Counted from the stretch's first letter, positions 45,500-56,840 are shown. The stretch is DNA of 64,000 nt from Methanobacterium_C sp963845285 (GCA_963845285.1 CAWJRO010000021.1:33649-97648); one strand, 5' to 3'. Notes: generated from the letters alone by a model not told the origin. Numbers and translations are program-made.

Positions 45500-45581
45500 A
45501 AAAGTAAAAAAATAAACAGTTAATTTAACTGATAAAAAAAATTAATAAAATGTTATAAAATGGATTTACGTAGGTGAATAC

Positions 45582-46433
45582 ATGAAAGCTATAATACCCG
45601 CTGCAGGACTTGGAACAAGATTTTTACCAGCTACAAAGGCACAACCAAAAGAGATGCTTCCAGTTTTTAACAAACCAACCATACAATATGTTGTTGAGGA
45701 AGCTGTTGCCTCTGGAATAGATGATATTCTTATAATAACAGGAAAAGGAAAAAGATCAATAGAAGACCACTTTGACAGATCTTTTGAACTGGAATATTTC
45801 CTCAAAAACTGCGGGAAAATTGACAGACTCGAAGAAATAGAGGCAATATCGGAAATGGCAGACATTTATTATGTGCGCCAGAAAAAACAGAAAGGACTTG
45901 GAGATGCTATTTTATGCGCCCAAAAGCACATAGACGGCGATCCATTTGCAGTTCTCCTTGGAGATACCATAACCCAGTCAAATGTTCCCTGTACAAAGCA
46001 GCTCATGGATATATTTGATAAATATAAATCATCAACCATAGCCATTGAAAGGGTTCCAGATGAGAAAGTTGAAAGATATGGAATAATCAAAGGAGCTGAA
46101 GTATCTGATTCTCTTTACAGGATAGAAGACCTGGTTGAAAAACCAAAACTACAAGATGCACCTTCAAATCTTGGAATTACAGGTCGTTACATACTAGTTC
46201 CTGAAATATTCGATCACATTAAAGACCTTAATCCCGGAGTTGGAGGAGAAATTCAACTTACAGATGCCATGAAGTCTCTCAACGAGGTCTATGGCCATGT
46301 ATTTGATGGGAAGATATATGACATAGGGAACACAGTTGAATGGCTTAAAAGTTCCATTGAAATGGCACTTAAACATGATGATGTAAAGGATGATTTAAGG
46401 AAATATCTGGCAGAAATCCTTAAAAAACCTTAA
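45582..46433 (+). CDS. galU: UTP-glucose-1-phosphate uridylyltransferase
   Basis: A 283-residue enzyme making UDP-glucose from UTP and glucose 1-phosphate. The N-terminal PAAGLGTRFLPATKAQPKEM is the GalU signature; KPTIQYVVEEAVASGIDDI, GLGDAILCAQKHI and LLGDTI continue the nucleotidyltransferase fold. VEKPKLQDAPSNLGITGRYI is the sugar-site loop. ATG 45582 follows TAGGTGAA. With galE across the next gap it supplies UDP-glucose and UDP-galactose for glycans, next to the rhamnose genes. Confidence 0.95.
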   Translation: MKAIIPAAGLGTRFLPATKAQPKEMLPVFNKPTIQYVVEEAVASGIDDILIITGKGKRSIEDHFDRSFELEYFLKNCGKIDRLEEIEAISEMADIYYVRQKKQKGLGDAILCAQKHIDGDPFAVLLGDTITQSNVPCTKQLMDIFDKYKSSTIAIERVPDEKVERYGIIKGAEVSDSLYRIEDLVEKPKLQDAPSNLGITGRYILVPEIFDHIKDLNPGVGGEIQLTDAMKSLNEVYGHVFDGKIYDIGNTVEWLKSSIEMALKHDDVKDDLRKYLAEILKKP

Positions 46434-46972
46434 ATTTATTTAATCTTTTTCTTATTTGAATTAATCTGTTATATTAAACAGTTAAATCTAATTTTTATCC
46501 AGAATTCCTTTCGTTAAGCTAATTTTATTCTTTTTTTCTTTAAGTCCATTTTTTAAAGATTTTTTTTTCAATGATGTCCTCTTTTCATGAGAGATATATT
46601 TTTTTCATGAGATAATTAGAAGATAATTTAAAGAATTTTTAAAACCTCTAAAATTTAATAATATTAAAAGATTTAAGTTAATTATGATAAATGAACACGT
46701 CATTTAAGCCTTTATTAACATTTAATAGCTCAATTAACTCGTTAATAAATATCATAAAATTATTTCTAAACATAATATCAACAGTAAATAAAGGTTAATA
46801 GAAATTAGCTTTAGTTAGAAACTAATTTGGAAAATAGAATAATAGAATAAATAAAAATTTTTTGAATAGATTGATAGATTGATTTAAGATGATAAATTGA
46901 AAATTAATTCAGAATAAAAGGGATAAATAAGATAAATAAAATTCAATTATTAAATCTTAATAAACAAAATTT
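46434..46972. other. Intergenic gap between convergent galU and galE
   Basis: Over 500 bases of AT-rich DNA. A T-rich stretch at about 46520-46570 may terminate galU. I see no gene, RNA, or copy of the mobile repeat. Confidence 0.4.
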
Positions 46973-47938
46973 CTACAACTTTTCATGCCAGTTCCAAGCA
47001 GTTTCTATGATCTTGGATAGATCAGCATATTTTGGTTCCCATTTTAATATTTTTCTGGCTTTATCTGAACTTCCCACAAGAACAGGAGGATCTCCCGGTC
47101 TTCTATCCTCTTCAATTGCTTTAATGTCTTTACCTGTGATTTTATGGGCTGTTTCTATAACCTCTTTTACAGAAAATCCGTTACCATTTCCAAGGTTGAA
47201 AAATTCACTTTTACCTCCATTTTTAAGGTATTCCAAGGCTTTTATGTGGGCATCTGCCAGATCAGTGACATGGATGTAGTCGCGGATGCATGTGCCATCA
47301 GGAGTGTCATAATCTGTTCCAAATATTTTTATATCCTCCCTTTTGCCTGATGCAGCGTCCAGTATCAAAGGTATTAAATGGGTCTCAGGTTCGTGCATTT
47401 CACCGATTTCACCATCAGGATCGGCCCCTGCAGCATTGAAATATCTAAGGGCCACATATTTAAATCCGTATGCCTTACTGTAATCGTTTAAAACAGTTTC
47501 AACCATTAATTTTCCCTTTCCATAGGGGTTTATTGGGTTTTGGGGGTGGTTTTCAGTTATTGGGATTTCTATTGGATTTCCATAGGTTGCACAGGTTGAA
47601 GAGAATACAAATTTTTTCACATCAAACTCCAGCATCACCTGAAGTAGATTTAGGGTGTTCCTGACGTTGTTCAGATAGTACTTCTGTGGGTTTTCAACAG
47701 ACTCTCCCACGTAGGTGAAGGCTGCAAAATGCATCACAGCATCTATAGGGTATTTGCGGAACACCCGCCATAAATCTTCTATGTTTCCGAGATCTCCCTG
47801 TTCAAAGTTTCCCCATTTCATAAAATCTTCATGTCCATAACTTAAATTATCAAAAACAACGGTTTCATATCCTCTTTTGTTAAGTTCTTTATTGATGTGT
47901 GAACCTATGTAACCTGCACCACCGACTATAAGAATCAT
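46973..47938 (-). CDS. galE: UDP-glucose 4-epimerase
   Basis: A 321-residue extended SDR that interconverts UDP-glucose and UDP-galactose using tightly bound NAD. It shows ILIVGGAGYIGSHINKELNK (cofactor loop), MHFAAFTYVGESVENPQKYY, VFSSTCATYGNPIEIPITEN and PYGKGKLMVET (YxxxK), plus LRYFNAAGADPDGEIGE and TPDGTCIRDYIHVTDLADAH, the latter specific to GalE. ATG 47938 follows AGGAGTGAT. It is convergent with galU. Confidence 0.95.
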   Translation of the reverse strand: MILIVGGAGYIGSHINKELNKRGYETVVFDNLSYGHEDFMKWGNFEQGDLGNIEDLWRVFRKYPIDAVMHFAAFTYVGESVENPQKYYLNNVRNTLNLLQVMLEFDVKKFVFSSTCATYGNPIEIPITENHPQNPINPYGKGKLMVETVLNDYSKAYGFKYVALRYFNAAGADPDGEIGEMHEPETHLIPLILDAASGKREDIKIFGTDYDTPDGTCIRDYIHVTDLADAHIKALEYLKNGGKSEFFNLGNGNGFSVKEVIETAHKITGKDIKAIEEDRRPGDPPVLVGSSDKARKILKWEPKYADLSKIIETAWNWHEKL

Positions 47939-48105
47939 ATCTTTATCACTCCTGATGATTGTAGTTTGGATTTAATTCTTTTTATAATTTTAATCCAATA
48001 TTAAACGTCCTGTTAAACATGAAAATTCTCTTTTGACAAGTTTTTACATCATTCAATCTTTAATTATGAATTTGCTTTTTTAAATTAAGAGATGATCCTA
48101 ATTAA

Positions 48106-48228
48106 GAGTGTCTTGTAATTATTTTTTTTACACTTATAATTTTGTTTATTTTGGAATTTAAATCTTTATTTATCCTTATTTTTGACAGTGTCTTATTTTT
48201 TTGCAAATTCTGAATTATGAGACAGCCT
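48106..48228. mobile_element. MITE-like element, copy 10 (with internal duplication)
   Basis: Starts GAGTGTCTTGTAATTA and ends AATTATGAGACAGCCT. It is longer than the others (about 123 bp) because TTATTTTTGACAGTGTCTTA inserts a repeat of end-like sequence in the middle. It lies between galE and the PLD-helicase operon. Confidence 0.75.
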
Positions 48229-48430
48229 TTATACATAATAAAAAGTTAAGTTAACTTTAAATGGGCAATTATAAAAGATCAATGCTTTTAACAGCAAGAT
48301 TTAATTTATTATTTATTAATAACTTATTGATAAAGCCCATCTGAACTTGTATTTAATTTCTATAAATTTTATATAATAATTTATTCATTTAAACAACTTA
48401 AATTGGGTATACTGTTTTAGGGGTTAAAAT

Positions 48431-49153
48431 ATGGAAGTATCAAAAGAAAAAATTGAACTTCTGGAGAAAGTTAGGCAATATCGTAGTGACACCCAACTGA
48501 TGGAAATTTTAAAATTCAAAAATGAAGTTCTGGAAAAACAAAATAGTGAACTAAAAGAAAACCTTAAAAATTTGCATATGGATGTTATAGATAAAAACAA
48601 TCTTCTAGAAGAGATTAAAAAGCTTAAAAAAGATAAAATAGCTTTGAAACAAAGTATTGGGGCACTGAACGATAGGTTTGAGTTCGTTGTAACAACTCCT
48701 AAATCTACGAACTCTGTTTATGGAGAAATTAAAAATAACTTAAAAAAAGCAGAACATGAGATACTTATCTGCTCGCCCTGGATAACTTATCTTGTGGACG
48801 AATTTTCTGTTTTGGGTAATGGAATAAGTTCAAAGTTCATCACAAACCTGAGAGAAGAGGACATAGAAAGGCAAATAACAGATGTAGATAAATTCAGGGT
48901 GTTGGAGGAACATGGAGCTGAAATCAAATACAACAATGATCTTCATGCAAAGATAGTTATTATAGACAATCGTGTGGCAATAATATCTTCAGCTAACATG
49001 ACAAAAAGAGGATTACTGTCAAACTATGAAGCAGGAGTTCTTATAAAAGATCAGAAACAAGTTCAAAAGGCAGTTGAATTTTTCAATGGAATATGGGAAG
49101 AAAGTGAGCCTTTAACAAAGGAAACCTTGGAGAACATCATTAAACTAAGATGA
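48431..49153 (+). CDS. Phospholipase D-like nuclease with N-terminal coiled coil
   Basis: A 240-residue protein. Residues 1-80 are charged and helical (EKIELLEKVRQY, VLEKQNSELKENLKNLHMDV), most likely a coiled coil. The PLD domain follows, with ILICSPWITYLVDEF and a single HKD motif, LHAKIVIIDNRVAIISSANM then TKRG. One HKD copy means the active site must form in a dimer, as in Nuc and BfiI nucleases. ATG 48431 is preceded by AGGGGTTAAAAT. Its stop lies four bases before the helicase gene, so the two form an operon. The pairing suggests nucleic-acid cleavage coupled to unwinding, in repair or defence. Confidence 0.88.
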   Translation: MEVSKEKIELLEKVRQYRSDTQLMEILKFKNEVLEKQNSELKENLKNLHMDVIDKNNLLEEIKKLKKDKIALKQSIGALNDRFEFVVTTPKSTNSVYGEIKNNLKKAEHEILICSPWITYLVDEFSVLGNGISSKFITNLREEDIERQITDVDKFRVLEEHGAEIKYNNDLHAKIVIIDNRVAIISSANMTKRGLLSNYEAGVLIKDQKQVQKAVEFFNGIWEESEPLTKETLENIIKLR

Positions 49154-49157
49154 TAAA

Positions 49158-51740
49158 ATGAATGAGGCATTTAAAGCATCTAGATCTATTAATTACATGG
49201 AGATAGTTGAAGAACTAGAAAAATTTATAGAACTAGAAAAAGAACAGGATAAAATCATTAAAGGCCATGTAAATGAAGTAAATCCATTAAATGGAACAGT
49301 TACAGTATGTATGGATGAAAATTTTAATTTTTATGAGGGATTTCTTGTTTTAATGAATAAAAGAATATCTTCTGTTCTGGGGAAATATGGTAATAACCTG
49401 AAACTCAAGATAAAGGATGATCCACTCAAATTCAAGAATAAGAAAGTGTCTATTGATACAAGTATCAATAATGTAAATTTAAAAAAGCTTGAAAAAACCA
49501 TTCAAAAAATTAAATCAGGTGAACTTGACTATAACAATCAGAGAATCCTTAATTTTATTACAGGGGAAATAAAACCGATTTATACACATAAAAATATTGA
49601 TTTCATTACAAAAACGCTTAATAAAAGTCAAAAAGAAGCTGTTTCATTATCTATGGATGCAGATGATTTTCATCTTATTATTGGACCACCTGGAACCGGT
49701 AAAACGTTTGTAATTACCGAAATTGTAAGGCAGCTTGTAAAAAGAGAACAAAAAGTCTTGATAACTGCATGGACAAACAATGCCGTTGATAACATGGTTG
49801 AAAGGTTATCTGGATTTGGGGTAAGAAATATTCTGAGAATTGGTTCCAAAAATAGTATATCCCCATCTAACATCGAGTATTCCCTTGAAAAAAAGATGAG
49901 AAAGCATAAGAACTGGATCGAAGTGGAAATTTTACAGGATAAAATAGTTAAAATCTTTGATAGTATTGAAAAGATAAATGGAGAACTAGATGTTTTTAAA
50001 CAGAAGAAAAATAGGTTTTTAGATCAAAAAAATAAAGTTAACAACTCTTTAAATGATTTATCTGTTTCAAAAGCTAAATTTGAAGATAGATATGGAAAAT
50101 TAGTCGGAAGCACATCTTTTGATTTTAGAGAAGATGAAAAAATTTATGAACTGGAAAATAAGGTAATTAAACTTGAAAAAGATTCAGATAACTATTACTC
50201 TTTGTCTAAAAAAATTTCAAAGTTAAATAAAGTTGAAGGGAGTTTAACTGATTCTGAAGATTTTTATGAACTTAAATCTGAAATAAAGAAAATGGAATTG
50301 AAGGCAATTCCTAAAAGAATTGTCTCTCCTTTTAGAAAAAATAAATATGAACTATTTAAAAAAGAACTTGCTGATAAGAAAGCTGTTTTAGATCAAATCA
50401 CAGATTCTTACACTTCATACTGGAATTTTAAAGATGATTTGGATGCTAAATTTTCACAAGCTTATCCTGAATTGGAAGGTCAGCCTGAAGAAGATGCACT
50501 GGATACTGAACTGGAATTATTGATAGTTTTAAGGGAATATTTACCCCTAAAAATGGAATTAATGAAGCAGAAAATGGAAAAACCTGTTGAGAAGGTAGTT
50601 GCAGAAGTTTATGAGCAATACCTTAAATCAATTAAAATGAACATGAGCTTGCTAAAAATTGAGATAAAGTCATTGGATTCAGATATTAACTCAGTTAAAC
50701 ATCTTTGGGAAAGATTGAATGATAAAAAAGATAATCTAAATGAATTGATTGAAAAATGTGAAAACGATAAACAGGGGATAATTGAAGAAATAGCATTAGA
50801 AATGGTGTCTGATGCAGATGTAATTGCTGCAACAGCTATATCTTCTTCAAATTACTTTTTGGAAGAGATTAAATTTGATTGTGTGGTTGTGGATGAAGCG
50901 AGCCAGGTTGCAAGTTACTGGTCATTGATACCACTTATGAAATGCAAAAAATTTGTTCTTGTTGGTGATGATAAGCAATTAGAGCCAATAGAAGAATCTA
51001 AATTATCAAAAGAATTAAATTTATCAATATTTAATAGATTAATGGGAAATTACAGGGATTCATCCACTTTTTTAGATGTGCAGTACAGGATGAATAAGGA
51101 AATAGCTGATATTGCAAGTGATACATTTTATGAGGGCAAATTAAAAACTTTTGAGGCAATTGCAGATCAAACCATTGGGTGTGATTTTGATGGAGATATT
51201 AACTCTATTTTAAGGCCAGAAAATCCTTTGACATTTTTAGATACTTCTGATTTAAGTTGTCATGAAGATATAACAGAAGGAGGGTGTGAAAATACTAAAG
51301 AAGCCAAAATCGTTGCATTTGTGGTTTCAATGTTGCTTAAGAATGGTATTGATCCAGATAGAATTGGGGTCATAACACCTTACAAAAAACATAAAAAAAA
51401 TATAAGAATGCAAATATCCAATGATGATGTGGATGTTGACACTGTACACAGATTTCAGGGTAGAGAAAAAGATGTTGTTGTAATAAGCTTCTGTAAAAGT
51501 GGTACTGGTTATTTAAATCCATTCATCCTAAAATTTGTGGGAAAACCAACGCAGACAAATGTTGCAATAACAAGAGCTAGAATGAAACTGATTATAGTTG
51601 GTAATTCTAAGACACTTCGCCAAAATTCTTTATTGGGGAAAATAATTCATAAACTTGGAAATGAAAATATTGTAAAGTGTTCCCATGAAATGTTTGGATT
51701 TTTAGATGATTTTTTACATGGAGATTTTGAAAATAGTTGA
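49158..51740 (+). CDS. SF1 helicase, UPF1/DNA2-like (COG1112 type) with coiled-coil insertion
   Basis: An 860-residue helicase. An N-terminal beta-rich region is followed by a Q-motif-like LNKSQKEAV and Walker A IIGPPGTGKTFVITEI (residues about 174-190). Motif Ia is LITAWTNNAVDNMVERL. Walker B VVVDEASQVASYW is near 577, and VGDDKQLEPIEESKL is motif III. QYRMNKEIADIA, VDTVHRFQGREKDVVVIS and NVAITRARMKLIIVG are motifs IV-VI. Between motifs Ia and II lies a charged, helical insert of about 290 residues, as in UPF1-class enzymes. No nuclease domain is fused; the PLD partner is encoded immediately upstream. Relatives unwind RNA or DNA 5' to 3'. Confidence 0.92.
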   Translation: MNEAFKASRSINYMEIVEELEKFIELEKEQDKIIKGHVNEVNPLNGTVTVCMDENFNFYEGFLVLMNKRISSVLGKYGNNLKLKIKDDPLKFKNKKVSIDTSINNVNLKKLEKTIQKIKSGELDYNNQRILNFITGEIKPIYTHKNIDFITKTLNKSQKEAVSLSMDADDFHLIIGPPGTGKTFVITEIVRQLVKREQKVLITAWTNNAVDNMVERLSGFGVRNILRIGSKNSISPSNIEYSLEKKMRKHKNWIEVEILQDKIVKIFDSIEKINGELDVFKQKKNRFLDQKNKVNNSLNDLSVSKAKFEDRYGKLVGSTSFDFREDEKIYELENKVIKLEKDSDNYYSLSKKISKLNKVEGSLTDSEDFYELKSEIKKMELKAIPKRIVSPFRKNKYELFKKELADKKAVLDQITDSYTSYWNFKDDLDAKFSQAYPELEGQPEEDALDTELELLIVLREYLPLKMELMKQKMEKPVEKVVAEVYEQYLKSIKMNMSLLKIEIKSLDSDINSVKHLWERLNDKKDNLNELIEKCENDKQGIIEEIALEMVSDADVIAATAISSSNYFLEEIKFDCVVVDEASQVASYWSLIPLMKCKKFVLVGDDKQLEPIEESKLSKELNLSIFNRLMGNYRDSSTFLDVQYRMNKEIADIASDTFYEGKLKTFEAIADQTIGCDFDGDINSILRPENPLTFLDTSDLSCHEDITEGGCENTKEAKIVAFVVSMLLKNGIDPDRIGVITPYKKHKKNIRMQISNDDVDVDTVHRFQGREKDVVVISFCKSGTGYLNPFILKFVGKPTQTNVAITRARMKLIIVGNSKTLRQNSLLGKIIHKLGNENIVKCSHEMFGFLDDFLHGDFENS

Positions 51741-51828
51741 ATCAAAATCCAGTATAAAGACCTATAAATACAAATAGTATTTATTTTTGAGTTTGCCTAT
51801 TAAATCATTAAGATTAGGAATGAATTAA

Positions 51829-52323
51829 ATGAAATTCAAGATTTTGTTAATTTTGGTGTGCATTGCTGCTGTTTCTGTTGCAGGTTGTATAAACGATTTA
51901 AATTCCTCAAATAACAATTCTGGGCATGGAACCCAAATTGAAAATCAGTCCAACAACATTGGGTCTTCAAATAGCTCAACGTCTCAGCATTATGAAGCAA
52001 GCGGATATTGTTCTTATGTTGTTGATGGAGACACACTGGATGTTGAGGGAGTGGGCAGAATAAGGTTGGTGGGAGTTAACACACCGGAGAGGGGCCAACA
52101 TGGATATCAGGAATCTAAAGATTTTGTAACGAGTATGTGTCTTGGAAAAATAGTTTATCTGGATATAGATGATGCAAAACACTACGATAAATATGGTAGA
52201 GTCCTTGCAGTGGTTTATGTTGGTAACGTGAACATAAACAAGGAGCTTTTGAAGCGGGGATATGCAGAGATCATGTACATACCTCCGTCTGAATTTCCCA
52301 AGGGACTGGGTACTTTGCAGTAA
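51829..52323 (+). CDS. Staphylococcal-nuclease-like lipoprotein
   Basis: A 164-residue secreted nuclease anchored by a lipid: the signal peptide ends in the lipobox VSVAGC at residue 20, and an Asn/Ser-rich linker runs to about 55. The SNase domain shows YVVDGDTLDVEGVGRIRLVG and VNTPERG, with the conserved Asp and Arg residues. GKIVYLDIDDAKHYDKYGRV and NINKELLKRGYAEI continue the fold. The catalytic Glu is in the TPE motif. It has its own start 88 bases after the helicase gene and probably degrades extracellular nucleic acid. Its place in the operon is uncertain. Confidence 0.9.
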   Translation: MKFKILLILVCIAAVSVAGCINDLNSSNNNSGHGTQIENQSNNIGSSNSSTSQHYEASGYCSYVVDGDTLDVEGVGRIRLVGVNTPERGQHGYQESKDFVTSMCLGKIVYLDIDDAKHYDKYGRVLAVVYVGNVNINKELLKRGYAEIMYIPPSEFPKGLGTLQ

Positions 52324-52331
52324 TCATCAAA

Positions 52332-52422
52332 TTTCATTAGGAAATTAAATTTCAATTAAGAAAGTTCAATTAAGAACTCAAAGTTCGATAAGAAACTTCA
52401 ATTTGAGAATACAAATTTAAGA
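52332..52422. repeat. Degenerate short tandem repeats ending in TAAGA
   Basis: Five units of about 14-18 bases (AATTTCAATTAAGA, AAGTTCAATTAAGA, and diverged copies) lie between the convergent SNase and winged-helix genes. The copies are too diverged and short for a functional claim; slippage is the likely origin. Confidence 0.45.
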
Positions 52423-52441
52423 AAACATCTAATCTTTGGAG

Positions 52442-52912
52442 CTATTTTGAACTTAAAAGAGAATAATATTCCCCATCAGACCTTTTAACTTTCTTAATGA
52501 GTCCCTTGTTCTCAAGGCTGATAATGAGCTTGTAAGTTTTCTGTGTACTGAGCTTCAAATCACCGTAAAGCATATTTCCTTCTAAAAAATACTTTGAAAC
52601 AAGCTTTGATTCTCCTGCAAGCTCTTTAATTATCTCAAAAGCTTTTTCTTCCATCTGATCCAGTTCTTCTTTTCTAACATCTGCTTTTGATTCTAAAACG
52701 TTTATCTCGTCGGATTTTTCCAGTTTTATATGGTCGTTGATGTTTGATATTATCTTTTTGTCTTCTAAAATCTTTAAAATATCTTTAAGTTCCATTTCAG
52801 AGATGTCAAGGTCTAATTTCAGGATTTTGTACGGTACACCTTCTTTATATTCTCCCTGAAAGTATTTTATCTGACTTAGGACTAGATTTTCCTTTTTGGT
52901 TATGGGGATCAT
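52442..52912 (-). CDS. Winged-helix domain protein, possible regulator
   Basis: A 156-residue protein with two regions that look like winged helices: residues 1-65 (LVLSQIKYFQGEYKEGVPYK, MELKDILKILEDKKIIS) and residues 100-156 (LAGESKLVSKYFLEGNMLYG, TQKTYKLIISLENKGLIKKV). A charged helix lies between them. There are no metal or ligand motifs. It is divergent from the nurA-herA-mre11-rad50 operon, 186 bases apart, so it may regulate it. I do not recognise a named family. Confidence 0.65.
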   Translation of the reverse strand: MIPITKKENLVLSQIKYFQGEYKEGVPYKILKLDLDISEMELKDILKILEDKKIISNINDHIKLEKSDEINVLESKADVRKEELDQMEEKAFEIIKELAGESKLVSKYFLEGNMLYGDLKLSTQKTYKLIISLENKGLIKKVKRSDGEYYSLLSSK

Positions 52913-53098
52913 ATGTTACCAATTGGATTTTGGATTATATAAAAATTTCATGAGTAGGTTCTAAGTAATTTTTAATCCAAGTAATTTTTAATATATGATA
53001 TAAGAAATATTAATTTTAAAGAATTGATTTATCACATAAAATTCGCGAAATTCTAAATAGAAGAATATATTACAGGTTAAAACAGGCGGAAGGGTTAT

Positions 53099-54154
53099 AT
53101 GCTGGATTCTCTTTATGAAAAAGCTCTTGAAAATAAAGATAACATAAAAGAAAGTATAGGATTTTTTTTAGGAAATATAACTGTTGATCCATCCATTTTT
53201 TGGAGAAATTATCCTATAACTGAGACTGATATTGATTTAACCATTTCTGCAGGTGATGGGAGCATAAACAAAAAGAAATTTTTGGATTTTATATTTTATG
53301 TCATCGATGCAGAATGTATTGTATACAACAAGGGAATTAAAACGATTGAAAGTTCTGAAGTAAACATAATACCTCATAATAGGCATGTTGAGGATCGTTT
53401 AAGGAGTTATATGGGTATTTTTGAGATTAAAAATGCTTTAAGAGCATTTGAACAGCATGACGTGGATTTGTTGTTATTTGACGGCTCTATTTTAGGAAAC
53501 CTTATAAGGCCGTTTCCCTTTGAAAAAGAACTCCAAAATTCGGTAAAGGAAAAAATAAAAGTTAAATATTTACCAATGCTTGAAGAGGAATTAAAACATT
53601 CAAAATCTGGGATATGTTCATCTAAATTCCTTAAACTGATTGAAAATGACGTTAAAAATAAGATTGAGCCGATGATATACCTTGAAAATCTTGAAAGCCT
53701 CCTGGTTATCAGCAAACTTTTAATGCGTAAGGAGAAGGTAGTGGCAATATCTAAAACCTCGACAAATAATGATTACTTTGATTGTGAAATTCCAGACATG
53801 GCAATATTTGATAAATTCAAAAAAGAAGGATATTCTGAACCAAGATATTTAAATGTGTCTAAAAGGGTAAAAAGAGATTTTCCAGTTTGTAATGAATTTT
53901 TTAGAAGTTTAACCTTCACAATATTTTACGCTCGTTTGGAGAACCATAAAAACATCCTGAAATTTGAGCTGCCATACAAAGCCACTGAAAATGAAATAAG
54001 AAATATTTTAAGTGTTATAAAGAGTAACAGCGTGGAAGGTTACCCTTATTTGCTGAAAAAAGCCCATAACGATGTTGTAATTCGAAAAACAGATATTGAA
54101 CGTCTTTCAAAGATAATTGGATTTTTAGAAAAGAGCGGGAGGGAGATGCTATGA
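53099..54154 (+). CDS. nurA: NurA 5'-3' nuclease
   Basis: A 351-residue NurA-domain nuclease that resects DNA ends together with the HerA translocase. The characteristic acidic motifs are TISAGDGSINKKKFLDFIFY (Asp near residue 50) and VDLLLFDGSILGNL (near 125), and CEIPDMAIFDKFKKEGYSEP later. The family is poorly conserved, but the position directly before herA, with a four-base ATGA overlap, makes the call firm. ATG 53099 has a loosely matching GAAGGG site. Confidence 0.92.
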   Translation: MLDSLYEKALENKDNIKESIGFFLGNITVDPSIFWRNYPITETDIDLTISAGDGSINKKKFLDFIFYVIDAECIVYNKGIKTIESSEVNIIPHNRHVEDRLRSYMGIFEIKNALRAFEQHDVDLLLFDGSILGNLIRPFPFEKELQNSVKEKIKVKYLPMLEEELKHSKSGICSSKFLKLIENDVKNKIEPMIYLENLESLLVISKLLMRKEKVVAISKTSTNNDYFDCEIPDMAIFDKFKKEGYSEPRYLNVSKRVKRDFPVCNEFFRSLTFTIFYARLENHKNILKFELPYKATENEIRNILSVIKSNSVEGYPYLLKKAHNDVVIRKTDIERLSKIIGFLEKSGREML

Positions 54155-55694
54155 AAGAAGTCATTGGAAGATGCATAGGAGAAACTACACTTGGATATGT
54201 AAGCTTCGTCTCCAAAGAAATGCCCAAAGTTGGGGAATATGTCTCATTAAGTTACGATAATAAAAACGTCCTGGGAATGATAGAAGCCCTTGTCAGAGGT
54301 AGTGTTTCAATCAATGATGATATCTACGACCCTAAAACCATTGAGAGAATAAAAGAAATTGAAGGAAACGACCACTATGTAAAAGGAAAGGTCAGAATTC
54401 TTGGGGATATAGACAATGATCTCAGAATTCCACGGACACCAGCACCTCCTGGAACTGAAATAAAAACAGCTGATTGTGAGGTTTTAAAAGAGATATTTCA
54501 TGTTGATAAATATGGTTTGAAACTTGGAAACCTCATAACACAGGAAGAAGTTGAGATAGAGGTGAATATAAACAAAATGGTGACAAGACATCTGGCTGTT
54601 TTAGCAATGACCGGTGCAGGAAAATCAAACACTGTTTCAGTTATTGTAGATGGGCTTTTAAAAGTTAATGGCAGTGTTTTAATATGCGACATGCATTCTG
54701 AGTATGTTAACACGGAATTTGGTGAAGATAAAGTTAATATAATAAAGCCTGAGATCAACCCCCTTTATCTATCATTCTCTGAGCTTAAAAAGCTGTCCAA
54801 CATACCACCAAACGCCTACGTCCAGGAGAGATACTTTAGAAAGGCATATAAATCCGCTAAAAAAACCTTAATGAATGGTTCAAGGGGAAAAGATTTCATA
54901 GCATTAATATTAAGCCAACTTGAATCATGGATTTTAGAAGTGGACGCTGACGCATCTGAAGATAAATCAAATTCTTCTGTCAATGCTTCTGACAGAAAGT
55001 CCATAACCGATGTATTAAACAAGATCGAACACATGCATGAAATGTACGGGAACATTTTGAACATGGAAGCACGGGATATTATAGACAACCTTGAAATCGG
55101 TAAAGCCAACATACTGGATCTGGGTTCAGTTGATGAGTTTGCATCTGATGTTGTTGTAAGCCATGTTCTTCGAAATGTTTTAAGTAGCAGAAAAGAATTT
55201 TTAAGAACTAAAGATGGTCTTGCATTTCCAATATTTGCAATAATTGAGGAAGCCCATATTTTAGCCCCTCAAAACAGGAAAACGGAGTCTAAAAATTGGA
55301 TAAGCCGGATAGCAAGGGAGGGTCGTAAATTTGGAGTTGGACTTTGCTTGGTCAGCCAGAGCCCAAAATCATTGGACTCCGATGCCCTTTCACAGGCAAA
55401 TAACATGATAATCCTCAGATTGGTGGAACCAACAGACCAGAGCCATGTGCAGAGAGCCAGTGAAAGCCTCAGTGACGACCTCATATCACAGTTACCCTCT
55501 CTTAACATAGGGGAAGCAATTGTACTGGGGCTGATGACAAGGATACCCACCCTTGTCAAGATAGATGAATTCAAGGGCAAGATATCTGGAGGAGACCTTA
55601 ACATCGTGGAAGAATGGTCCAGATCCCTAAAACATGAGAAGGAAATTCTTGAAGAGCAGAAAAGGGAATATGAGGATCTTGGGGGAGATTATTG

Positions 55695-55695
<1 letters not shown>
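54151..55695 (+). CDS. herA: HerA DNA helicase/translocase
   Basis: A 514-residue hexameric bipolar ATP-dependent DNA translocase. An N-terminal HAS-barrel (GRCIGETTLGYVSFVSKE) precedes the RecA-like core. The Walker A motif AMTGAGKSNTVSVIVDGLL is near residue 155, followed by LICDMHSEY and Walker B FAIIEEAHILAP at about 365, then RIAREGRKFGVGLCLVSQSP and the arginine-finger region. It overlaps nurA by four bases and mre11 by one, so the four proteins should be made together. They form the archaeal DNA-end resection machine. Confidence 0.95.

Positions 55696-56829
<1,134 letters not shown>

Positions 56830-56840
<11 letters not shown>

Noticed and set aside
48431..51740. Assigning the PLD-helicase pair as a confirmed Mokosh system
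   Set aside because: The kinase and membrane parts of type I and the fusion of type II are missing, so the similarity supports only a hypothesis.
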